Part shown: positions 1-10,452 of the stretch, in pieces
Layout: each line of letters begins with the position of its first letter
How positions within the stretch are numbered: the stretch's first letter is position 1
NCBI GenBank assembly: GCA_027596035.1
Contig: JADGJA010000155.1
Span: forward strand, 1-35,654
Direction: 5' to 3'
DNA length: 35,654 nucleotides
Origin: Thoreauomyces humboldtii
Lineage: Eukaryota > Chytridiomycota > Chytridiomycetes > Spizellomycetales > Powellomycetaceae
Position numbers and translations under genes: made by a program
The notes under the pieces: generated by a model
Database searches by the model: none
What the model was told of the DNA's origin: nothing
The model's input: only the letters and a program-made list of their open reading frames with translations

Positions 1-97
1 CCCCCACACACACTTCCCTTTCCTCCCGCCCTCGCTCGTTTCTTCTCATTCTCCTTCTCTTTGTCTCGCGCCACACGCGTTTCGTCCTGATTTGATA

Positions 98-229
98 ATG
101 GCCGAGCGTCCTGTTGCCTTCGACACATGCTCATGGTTTCGACAGAGAAAACGAGCTAAGCTCTGGAATCGGCTGCCAGGAGCCGAGGCCGTCCGGGCTC
201 GTACTCACTCGCCCTATGAATTCTGTAGT
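98..229 (+). CDS. possible 5' coding exon of an unidentified spliced gene
   Basis: A C/T-rich leader (about 1-60) is followed by an ATG at 98 that opens a short frame beginning MAERPVAFDTCSWF. The frame runs into a consensus donor, GTAAGT, at 230. A plausible next acceptor (CATGGCAG, near 298) and a second donor (GTAAGC, near 342) follow, so a multi-exon gene could be built, but no domain is recognisable. Further downstream the frame would collide with the minus-strand gene ending at 716. It could equally be an untranslated leader or chance. I do not recognise the product. Confidence 0.22.
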
Positions 230-715
230 AAGTAGTGCCAGGGTTGACCTGGCTGAAGTGGAACATCATTCGGGATGGGCGCGCCAAACATGGCAGAGCA
301 AACATGGCAGGGCAATTCAACATATGGGAATCGGGCAGGCAAGTAAGCCAACCACTGGGTCATCGAAAACCGAAGGGGTTGGACAAGAAAAAGACTTGCC
401 GTTGACCAAGCGAGACTTCCCAATAGCTCACCAATAAAATCCCATGGCGCAGAGCTCATCCCAATGTAGTAACGATTCTACATTATGCAGGACTCCGCAA
501 TTGTCACCGGCGACAAGGACGCAACCGTGACAACGTGAGGCAGTAATGAGGCTGTCGGGCAGGTTAGGCAAAAGTGCTTCTGTTTCTACAAGATCAGATC
601 ACGGGACGTCGAACACACTGCTGGACAAAGGTAGTCCCCAATTTCCTCCTCCGCGGTACCAATCGAGATTTCACGGTATCGCCCATCGCGCATGTTTCGT
701 CACGGGGACAGGCCA

Positions 716-1325
716 TCACAGCAGGACGATCTGCCCGTCATCGTCGACGATGGCTTTCTCTTCGGCGATCCAGCGTTCATGATTCTCCACCTCGACGAGC
801 TCCATGGAGATTCGTTCCAGAGCTTGCGTGGCGACCAGTTTTTCTTCGCCTTCCATAACGTCCCAAATGAGGAGGTGCATTTCGTCCATGAACCGTGTTC
901 TTGTCGACGCTCCAGTAGATGAGTCAACACGAGCGGACGTGAGACCAGGCGATTCGATGGTTCGCCAGCGCTAAGAAGACATTAGTGCTGCCCTGCGTGC
1001 CGATAGTTCTGTGTGACCGGGAAGATGAAAAAGGTTGGAGCAGTCGAAACATCGCGGGTTGGAGCTACCCTCTCTTACTAAGACTTACTTTGACATGGTT
1101 TTTTTCGATGTTCTTGACGAGATCTTTGGCGAGAGTTAATCTAGATGCTGAAGTAGCGACAAGCTAGCAAGATTGAGGTCATGCTGGCATAGAAGTAGCA
1201 ACTCGGGAGGGTTCGAAGAAAAGTGGAATTCGACTGCTAGGGTCCAGGGCGGGGACATCGGGCCGACAATTAGAGAGCAAGACAGCTGCCACATGCCGCA
1301 CAAAGGAGTTTACTCCATCAGTCAT
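716..1325 (-). CDS. unidentified protein; last two exons clear, 5' end unresolved
   Basis: The last exon (716-970) encodes 84 residues ending in an acidic, helix-prone tail that includes MDEMHLLIWDVMEGEEKL and ends GQIVLL-stop. It joins in phase, over an intron with donor GTAAGT (1088 down to 1083) and acceptor CTTAG (973-971), to an exon at about 1089-1147 encoding LAKDLVKNIEKNHVK. A further frame starting with ATG at 1325 (MTDGVNSFVRHVAA) looks coding, but I found no consensus donor linking it, so the start is uncertain. The stop of SEC1 lies only about 70 bp upstream on the same strand. No family recognised. Confidence 0.42.
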
Positions 1326-1393
1326 CGGATGCTGTTCAACCCTCTACCACGTGTATGGACTGCAATAATGTGGTCTTGGAAACAATGTCATTA

Positions 1394-4257
1394 CTAAGTT
1401 TCGTTCTCCTTATTCTTTTTCTTCTTTCCAAACATGCCACGCAGTCCCTTCTCCTCCTTCTTCAGGCTGCCAGTCGTCTCACTTCGCTTAAGACTGTCCT
1501 GCGCCCCAGCCGTCACGGCTCCAGGACTCGGAGCGGCAGGACTCCCTGCTTCTCTCTGTTCGTCGGCGGTGGTAACGTCCACCTTCCCCATCTGCTTCAG
1601 AAAGTCGATCCATTGCAAGGGGGCAGTGACGTGCGTAGATCCCAGGAGTACGTCCCGCTGAAACGCACCTCGGACGGCGTACACGGTCCGGAGTTCCGAG
1701 AAGGTGACGCCGCCCAGAGTGAAGACGATGACGCGGGGTCCGTTCTTTCGAATGTCGGACTGCGATGAGGCAGGCTCGCCGGAAGCCGCGTGTCCTCCTC
1801 CGGCATTGGCATCCGACGAGGAGTTTTTCGCTTTCTCGTCTCCGGCTGCTCGGCGCTTCGGAGCCCACGACGCGCGGGTGGTACGAAGAGAGGTTGGGAA
1901 ATTCGGATCAGGAGCCCAGAGTCCTGTCGCTTTGCTACTGAGAACTCCTCCGGCCGCTGGGGCCTTGATATGAGTGGGAGCACTGCGCGGCGAGTCTGGC
2001 GCAGGTTCGGTTAGCCATGGGAACAAGGTGGTGTCGAGCTGGTTGCTGATTTGGTCCTGTTGTGTTGGATTGTAAGATCGTGAGCATCAACTCCGCAGAG
2101 TTGATGCGGTAATTTGAAGGCATACCTCGAGAACACTTTTGAGTACTGGCGTCCATCTGCTGAGATCGAACGCCTCCCCATCCTCGCCTTTCGTACGTTT
2201 CTTCCCGTGGACATGATACGCATACTTCCCTTTGGCGTCCTTCTCGCCTTTCTCTTTCCCCATGCGCACTCCCCAATAGCTCAAATTCGTAATGGCCTGG
2301 CTCTCTTCCAGTGAGAGCTTGGCATACCCCAGAAGCCGCCGTCGTTCGTCGTCCTCGATGCCGTTTTGAGCTATTATGTACAGCATGAGGAGTCGCAACT
2401 TGTCCGTAGACGTAACCGTGGGACTGTCTAGTGCTGGCACCATGTCAATCATGGTCTGAGTAAACTTGATGGCACGTCCTTTGGAAGTCTCCCCGGTTGC
2501 CAGATCCTGTTGGATATGAGTCGGTCAGTATGCATTTTGGACGCCTGAAAGGGGTTTGGACAAGACCTGCTCCACGGCTGCAACCAGATCCAGCTGGCGC
2601 CGCTCAAACATATTTTTGCATTCCTGACAGATATTGATGTGCGCTGAGAACTGAGAGGAAGGTCAATGATAGATCCAAGGCGGACAGGCACGGCAGGTCT
2701 CACCTTGCCCTTCATCTCCTGAAATTGAGGCAGGGAACTCAAAGTCTCCTTCATGTGCTTCAAGGACTCGATGCCGCTGCAGCGCAACATATCAGTCACC
2801 GCTCTTCCACGCCAGCATCGCAGAAACATCATACCCACTCGGTTCAGCCCCGCCTCCTTCGCGTTCCATTGCCGAGGATGCCGCGCGATTCTCCGTCAAG
2901 AACTTATTGAAAGTCGTGCGGATATACTCGACAGCGTCAGCGTAGTGCCAGTGCCGGATGAGCATCTTTGGAAGACGATAGATGAGACGAGTCTCTGGAG
3001 AAAAGGCGTCCACTATGATAAGGGGAGCATACCCATATTGGATCGTTTTCATCTAGTGAAGCAGAAACGTTTTTTGTCTGTAGTGCATCGGCTTCGGCAG
3101 CTGAAGGCAAATCTCCTGGGTCCGGTTTATATATATATTTGCCGTCCTTGAGAACCAGCAAGTCGTTCATCATGGCTTGGTAGGTGAACTCGTGGACGAT
3201 TGGTGAGATCATGTCGAGAGTACGGTCCGTAATGATCAGGACGCTGCGTTTGTAAGGTGAAGAAGCTGGAGGAAAATCGGTGTCCTGTCGTGCTAACTCG
3301 TCCAGCTCACTCTTGACAGCTTGCGCGACATACAACGGAATGGCTGGCACGGTGGAAGTTGGGGATGCATAGTATCGAATGTAAGGATATTCGCCGAGCG
3401 TGGCTAATGTGGAAGCAATCTGGGTGGAGGGTAAGGAAGGTCGTTAGCATATCTGCCTCCACCTCCAAGCCTCATTGCTTATCCATCGATCAAACCTTCT
3501 TGGCTATTTGGGATATTTCGTTATGCCGGCTGCCTTCGCGTATGGGGCTGTACAAGGGGAGAGCGCTGTTCGGTTGATCGAAAGTAAAGACTTGAGACTC
3601 GTAGGCAAGAAAGTCGACGTTCATCTCCTTTAACGTTTTGATGTAGCCGATAGCAGGAGATGCTTTGATCTTGTTGAACAGAGCATCGGACAGCGCTGTT
3701 CCATGAACAAGTAAGATGAGGGAAACACTCTGACAGCGAAACTGCCCTTTGGCCTAGGACAGAGAATCTGTTCATACCCGACGTGAAGAAAATGTGGCCC
3801 ACAGCGTACATTCTCGGCCCTGCGGTCTCGCCCTTTTTTGCTTCCTTCCCTGGCGGCGGTTGCGCCGGAAAGTCATCAATCAGACGCTGAATGCAGGTCT
3901 CGTTCGGTGAGATGAAGTAGATCGCTTCCTTCCCGGGATAAGGCTGTCGTTTTCGAGTGATGTCCTCTACCACTGGAGGGAGTGTCAGCATACTGCAACG
4001 GACCTGCAGTTAGTTTCGATGGAAGACCAGCTCACACGTGACGTTTTCCTCAAGGATGTCGTGCATCCTGCAAGCGTTGTTGAGAATCTTTATGGATTTG
4101 GGATCTACCACGATGATCTTCCAGCGATTTGCAGGTTGAACGGAACGGATCATATCGTCGAGAATGCCTGCGAACGGACTTTCGGTTTAGCACGACTGCC
4201 GTGAGGACCCTTTCCTGGTCACTTACGCTTTTTCATGATGTCCTTGAGAGAAGTCAT
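1394..4257 (-). CDS. SEC1: Sec1/Munc18-family (SM) protein, exocytic SNARE regulator
   Basis: SM proteins clasp syntaxin and the assembling SNARE complex to promote vesicle fusion; the exocytic member acts at the plasma membrane. Exon 1 (4227-4257) encodes MTSLKDIMKK and is followed by exons reading RILDDMIRSVQPANRWKIIV, the SM N-terminus that contacts the syntaxin. Later exons contain ITRKRQPYPGKEAIYFISP, the domain-2/3a stretch SVLIITDRTLDMISPIVHEF, and FDLSRWTPVLKSVLE followed by RVIVFTLGGVTFSELRTVY, the conserved C-terminal strand of the family. At least seven short introns interrupt it; the last exon is 1394-2038 and its intron is 2039-2125. The first ATG was chosen because it is in frame with the conserved domain. 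The protein ends in a basic tail (MFGKKKKNKENET) beyond the SM core. A proline/serine-rich linker is inserted before the last strands. It shares a divergent promoter with the HRP1-like gene. Confidence 0.93.
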
Positions 4258-4591
4258 GATGGGCAAGTATCATGATCCAAAGGGCGCCGAATTGCGAGGT
4301 GAATGTGGAGGTGACCGGGAACGGGGGGAGGGACAGGGGAGGTGAACGGCACGCGTGCGTGCGTGCTGTCTGTACTGTTCTGTGCTCTCTTGTCTTCTGG
4401 CGGCGTGTGCGTGTGCGGTGGTGAGGCCGTGAGGTGAGGTGGATCGAGAGGCGTGGCTTGGCCGACGACCGTGTTTTCTCCCCCGGGAGGTCAGAAACCA
4501 ATCATCCCGGAATTTCGACATCACCGTCCCAAAGCAAGTGACAAGCGGCGCTAGGTCTTTCCAGGATCACCCCACTACGATACCATCACTC
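4258..4591. promoter_or_regulatory. divergent promoter, SEC1 / HRP1-like
   Basis: These 334 bp separate two head-to-head start codons, so they must hold both promoters and both 5' leaders. The middle holds alternating GCGTGC/GTGTGC-type runs (about 4350-4420). No clear TATA box is visible. Confidence 0.5.
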
Positions 4592-6966
4592 ATGGAAGAA
4601 GACTTTGACCTCGAGCTGGACTTGCAGGATCCCTACGGACTGGACACGGTCCCCGACGTCTACGGAACCGCAGAGGACCATGACCAACTTGATACGACAT
4701 ACCTTCGTCCCAACGAGCAGGAGGAGGACCTGCAGGATCTGAACCTCGCGCCAGTTGCCACGGGAGGTGTGCCTCAGGACACGCAGTTCCTGGAAGACGA
4801 GGGAAGAGGCGGAGGAGACTACGCGTCCCAGTACCTGCTGAACAACAACAAGGCTGTCAACGGGAACATCCTGGATCCGAACAAGTCCGAAGCTGGGTAA
4901 GTGAAGGCGAAATGTTTCCGCTTGGCGCTGGGATTTGCTTCCATGGGGGCATGCTTGTCTGGGCGCCCGGGAGCCGGGACATGTGCAAGCCGAAAGAAGC
5001 CGTTGAAACGGTAAGAGCCTTGTCATACTCCACCATGCTACGTCGAAACCCCGCTCACCTATCCGTTGTTCCTCTTTCAGGTGGTGCGTTAAGCTTGCTC
5101 GGATCGCTCAGCTATTATAGATAGTGAGGAGGGGAGGAATGGATTAGAAGTCAGGTTTCAGCAGCGGCAGAAGGGGATGTGCTGAGACGAACGAACCATA
5201 GAAAGGAGTAGGACCGGATGATACTCAAGCTTAGGCGCAGACTAGCTAATTAGGTCCCCATCTGCTCCTTCCGGTCTTCCGTCTATGTAGGAAGATGTTC
5301 ATAGGAGGCCTGAACTGGGAAACAACTGATGGTAAGAATACAGATACGCATATGTCACGGAATTCAAAGGGCGTTCAAAAACGTTTCGCCACGACATGAG
5401 CAAGCATCATACGTGCCTTCTTGCACACGCCATTGTGACCGGACCATTTCCTTGTTGTACGCCGTCCGCTGACGCAGCCTTTTGCGGTGCGCAGAGAGCA
5501 TGCGATCGTATTTCGAAAAGTTCGGGCCGGTCGATGACTGCGTAGTGATGAAAGATCCGGCAACGACACGATCGCGCGGGTTCGGCTTCTTGACGTTCAG
5601 AGACCCTCGATCCGTCGAAGAAGTCGTCCAGCTGGAGCACACCCTCGATGGCAAGATCGTAAGTCCCAATAGAAAGAATACGTGGCAGTCTGGCACTCAC
5701 ATTTGTCCCCAGATCGATCCAAAACGGGCCATCCCGCGCGAGGAGCAGGAAAAGACAGAAAAGATTTTCGTCGGCGGGGTGGGAGCTGACGTGTCCGAGG
5801 ACCAGTTCCGAGAGTACTTCATGCGATTCGGGAAGGTCATCGATGCGACACTCATGATCGACCGCGAGTCGGGCCGACCGCGTGGATTCGGGTTCATCAC
5901 CTTCGAGAACTCGGACGGAGTTGACAAAGCCATGGCAAAGCAGTCCATGGGCGAACTTGCTATCAACGACAAACCGGTATGGGAATATTTACAATATCTG
6001 CGACAGTACGTCCCTGACACTCGAGTCGCCTATCTTTTTTCGCCATGATAACAGGTTGAGGTGAAACGCGCGATGCCGAAGCACAAAATCGCGGGACCAG
6101 GAGCCACGGGAGGCATTCCACAAACGATTCGCTTCGGTGGTCGTGGAGAAGGGTTCACGCCGGGAGATGGTCGCGCCGCTCCGGGGTTCGGCCCGATGCG
6201 AACGCGAATGGGCGGTTACCCCGCGGACGCCATGGGAATGCGGATGGTAGGTGGGATGGGACCATCACCTGGACGGTACGGCTACCCTCCAGGTGGTGCT
6301 GCTGGGTACCCACGGGCATACCCACCCGTTGCCGGTGGCGGAGCGCCTTACGGGTACCCGATGTATGGGGCGGCACGTTACCCGGCAGAATCTACTGGAG
6401 GTGGAGGGTATGGAATGATGGAGGGATACGGCGGAGGCTACCCGCGCACTGCACCAAATCCCATGGCGGCTTACTACCCGCAACGAGGGTTCGGCGGTCC
6501 GAGTGGTGGGGCTCCATATGGATATGGCGGCTACCCACCACCGCAGGGGTACGGTGGGGGAGGATATGGCGGTGGAGGCGCGCGAGGCAGCGGCAGCGCC
6601 GATCCTTACGGTGGTCGACCACAACAGCCAATACCACCGACTTACGGCCAAGACGGATACCCACTGGATCGCGGGTACTCGCCAGGAGGGTCACCAGGAG
6701 GGGATGAGGGTGGAGGGGGAGGAGCGTACCGCGACATGTCTCCCGGCCCACGGCACGAAGACTACGAAGCGAGTGACTCTGTGGAGCTCACAGGCGGGGA
6801 TCTGGTTGACGTCAAACCTCAGATGGGACCTTCCGGACCCCGCTTTGAGCGAGAACCACGCGACTACCCCTCCCGACGCGATGACCATAGTTCATCGAGT
6901 CACTCCCGATCCGGTCCACCAAGAGGGCCACACTCCGGTCACTCTTACCATCCGTATGCAAGGTGA
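4592..6966 (+). CDS. HRP1: two-RRM hnRNP, Hrp1/Nab4-like cleavage-factor and mRNA-export protein
   Basis: Hrp1-type proteins bind UA-rich polyadenylation signals as cleavage factor IB and shuttle with mRNA. Five exons join in phase: 4592-4896, 5291-5331, 5495-5658, 5713-5976 and 6055-6966, giving 561 aa. The N-terminus is very acidic (MEEDFDLELDLQDPYGLDTV). RRM1 begins KMFIGGLNWETTD (RNP2) and carries RGFGFLTF (RNP1). RRM2 begins KIFVGGVGADVSE and carries RGFGFITF. The linker between them is short, as in Hrp1. The C-terminal 300 residues are Gly/Tyr/Pro-rich with repeated GYP and YGG motifs and end in an RS/H-rich tail, consistent with a nuclear shuttling region. Intron 1 (4897-5290) is much longer than the other introns and has a second strong acceptor. 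The gene converges on the coiled-coil gene. Confidence 0.9.
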
Positions 6967-7187
6967 AAGATGCGGAGCAAGATTCCTTCTCTCCGCAACA
7001 GCCCGTCCCTTCACGTCCCCCTCGTGAAGTTGCTGGTCTCTCCTGTAGTGGAAGCGGGTTCTATCCCAGTGTTTAGGCGACCGCGAGGATTAGTCTTTGA
7101 TGTTCCAAAATAGAATTCGGCATCCAGCTAGCTATTAAATAGATGCTATCCCAAAACTGTCCGTCTACATTTGCACAGCAATCGTCC

Positions 7188-10065
7188 TTAAGATGACCCG
7201 AATTCAGCTCGTACTTCATTACTTCAAGGAGAAGTATAGGATTAGCCTTTCATCATGTGCTACAGAGAGACTTCGAGCTCACCTGTCCCGTTCGAGCTGC
7301 AAGATCTCCCTGTGTACCTGCACGCATGCTTCCGCATCCTCAAAGATTGTGCGGGCGCGGGGAAGGTTCTCCGTCTCATATTGAATATTCACTTCCTTTA
7401 CATAGTCTAGAGACCAGCCGACGAACGTCAGCAAAGATGGAAACCAATGGCATTGCGAGAAATCTACCTTTCAGCTCGAGCACGGCTTGGGTAAGACTTG
7501 CTTCCGCCGAATCGGCCGTAAGCCGGATGTCCAGAGTCGACAGGAGCGTTTCGGCTGTTGTACATGCAAACACTCTCAGTTCCAGATGTTCCGCAGCGGG
7601 TCCGGCGCTGCGGAGGATGCTGTACCTTCTGTTTCAACGCTGTCAGCGAGATCACGGTGTAATTGCCGCAGTGTCAGCTGCCATTTTTCTTGAAAAAAAG
7701 GTCTCAGCACTCTTTTGGGAAACCCACACGTTGTCTCCTCATGAGCTTACCGTGATCTTGATCATGCAATATCTTAATAAGCAGCTCTACAGGAGACTGT
7801 GACCAATTCATTATTCAGATAAGCTGCCATCAGAAGGCACTTGCGATTAGAGCTTGGGCTCACCTCGTAAATTGCGAAAGGCATGGCTCGCTGTAGATCT
7901 TCCACCGCTTCGTGGTAGCTCCCATCAGTCGAGGTGGGAAGCCCGAGTTGTGATCCCGCCATCGTTGTACTTCCTCCGAAAGTCCCCCGCGGCGCTTGAC
8001 GGAAGGCTTGATGTTCTTCGTACAATTTTCCCATGAGAGCCTCGGAAGCCAACCTGACCGAGGACCCAAGCGTCGCGATTCTCGTGGTGGCTTTATGTTC
8101 TCCCTAGTTTGAGTACCGGTAATGTCAACCCTCTCAAGTTGAATCTTTCTCAAATTTGCCGAGGCTGCAAACCTCTTGTATGCAATCTTGGAGCGAGCCA
8201 CGAGCACGCCGCATATCCTTGTCAATCGCCGATTTAGCGATGAGGAGTTCATTCTGAAAGGATCACTATGTGAGTTCTTACGGTGACCGCAATACCAGAA
8301 ATTGTATTGTGCTTACCAATTTTGCCATGTGTCGCCGCGAAGCTTTATCGTGATTACACGCATCCTCCCACTCATTCTCCAAGTTCCGCAGCGTTTCCCG
8401 TGCTAATTCTTCTTGTTCCCGGTTTACCTCAGCCAATGAACGGAGAGCCAATTGTATAGACTTTTTGAGAAGGGCTTGGCTGCACGAAATGAATGTAAGC
8501 GTACGTTGCTAGGCTTAAGGAGCTAAGGCGTTTCTCGAACCAACATTTGCGGCTCGCCGTGTGTTTTTGAAAGGGTGTCCAGAACCACTTGTATTTGCGC
8601 CTCGTTTTCCTTTACTTCCTCAATCATGCGCGCTGTCTCTTCGTGTCTAGCCACTTGTTGGATTGCTGCGACCTGAAGGGAGGTGTTAGCAATGGACCGA
8701 AGAGCTATAACTTACGCGTCTTAACTTACCTCTACTTGCTGTTCCACAAGGGATAGCCATTCTTGTTGCCAATCGACCAGCTGCCTGTTCCCTTCGCGTC
8801 AACAGGGCTTTCTAAACGTTGCTACATTTCATACCACTCACAAATGTTCAGCGTCTTCAAAACTTCCCGAGGCCCTGATTGTCTGGAGCGCCGTTTCAAT
8901 GTATACTTTCAGCGTTTTGAGTAGATCTGATGGACGCCCAGCAAGATCCGAAGTCTTTGCGAGGAGGCAGCGAGGAAATGAGAACCCCAGCGACAAAATG
9001 CATGCAGCAGTGAATGTGATCTCACCTTCAACTCGTCCCACCGCTCATCCCACTCGTCCGCAGAGTATCTTCCTGTCGGACCGATGCGCATGGCCCCTTC
9101 CAGCTCGTGACACAGTTCTTTGATCTTGACTGATAGTACATGGGTAGAGGATCTTGCAAAGGGCTGAGGTCAGCCAGACTTGGGGTGCTGAGATCGTGCT
9201 CAAACGAATCTGCTCACCTTGAGTCATCGGAGGCAGATGATGGGAGAAATCCTTTCAGAAGATCGTTGTACCGCCGAAGTACCTGCACTTCGCGAGACGC
9301 GTCTCGCATGTGAGCTTGAACCGTTCGTATCCTTTGTTGTTTCTCAACAACACGGGAACGTTCCACGGAGATCCTGCGGCCTGGGACACCCATCTTCCAT
9401 CAGTTATGCTGACAGGTTTTCCAGTGAAGACAGACCCGGTGGCCTACCTGCAGATGCAGATTGTCTGGTGAGGAGTTCGCATTCCTGCAGCAGAGTGTCC
9501 CTCTGCTGCTGGAGCTCCGCAAGGTTGTGTCGCAGGGCCATTTTCCTGTTGCTCAGCTTACGAGCTGCTTCCTCCGTGGTTTTAAGGTGCTTTGCGTATT
9601 CCTTCAGCTTCGGACACGCATCGAGAGCGTCAGGATTGCTGCATTGTCTGTGGGTAGAGGCGGCGTTCGTCGTCAGTTGATGGAAAGCGTCCAGAAGACG
9701 TGCTTGAAGACTTGCCTTCGAAGGACGGTTCGAACGTATTCGGCCCGTCTACGTAATAATAATGAGCTCCCTGTCGGCGCGGAGGCATTTCGAAAGAAGA
9801 AGTACCGTTTGGTGGTGACACGTTTGGTCAAATACTCCCATATAGGAATGAGTTGGTTCTTGCAAAGACTCAAAGAGGCGACAACGAAGACGGTCAGAGA
9901 CTTGTCGCGCGTGTTGCGGTCCGAAAGGGAACTAAGGTGGGCATACCTTTCCGCGACGTTCGGGCCGCCTGAGCCTGGACTTGCGAGGAGACTGGGCGAT
10001 GCAGGCTTCATGGAAGCCTCCCATGCCTGCAGAGCAGCGGCGAGCTGTGAGTGGTGGGAAGTCAT
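7188..10065 (-). CDS. large coiled-coil protein, unidentified
   Basis: About ten short exons on this strand carry heptad-rich helical sequence. The ATG at 10065 begins MTSHHSQLAAALQAWEASM. Later exons include KLKEYAKHLKTTEEAARKLS and NLAELQQQRDTLLQECELL (about 9470-9640), ISVERSRVVEKQQRIRTVQ (about 9370), IKELCHELEGAMRI then ADEWDERWDELK (about 9040-9130), SIQLALRSLAEVNREQEEL (about 8450) and MGKLYEEHQAFRQAP (about 8020). The final exon encodes YVKEVNIQYETENLPRART. It can stop at TGA 7281-7279, or splice over an intron with a CTAAT branch site and stop at 7188. Predicted length is roughly 550-620 aa. The joins after exon 1 and near 7,600 did not resolve cleanly. A cytoskeletal or kinetochore role would fit the coiled coil, but I recognise no family. 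Confidence 0.68.
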
Positions 10066-10452
10066 TGTGCGGTTAGGCAAGGTTGGCATTGGGAGATGGC
10101 GACGAGGAGGAAAGCCGCCTGTGGCTCGGACTCGCTCGGACATGATGAGTCATCAGAGGATTCACGGGGGAAAGTGTCCGGACTACCGGACGGGATTTGC
10201 GGGTCCTCGGAGCTCTGATCCTCCGCGCTGTTCTTGTTCCACTTTCCTCCTCGTCGTCCTTCTCTCCCCCCTTCTCTTTTTTCTTTTTTTCTTGGTTTTC
10301 CCAGCAGGCTTCTCTGGTGACAGTGTGAACCTCGCGCATCATATCGGACACCGTGTATTCCACATATACCTGGGCAACACTTCCTACGGACATACGAAAC
10401 GTAACACTAGCCTGCTCGGATTCTTTGCCACTAGTTGGACTCTGCAGCAATC
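10066..10452. promoter_or_regulatory. divergent promoter, coiled-coil gene / DBP9
   Basis: These 387 bp lie between two head-to-head start codons. A long pyrimidine tract (about 10235-10310) ending in TTTTCCCAG lies upstream of the DBP9 ATG; it could be a promoter element or the 3' end of a 5'-leader intron. Confidence 0.45.
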
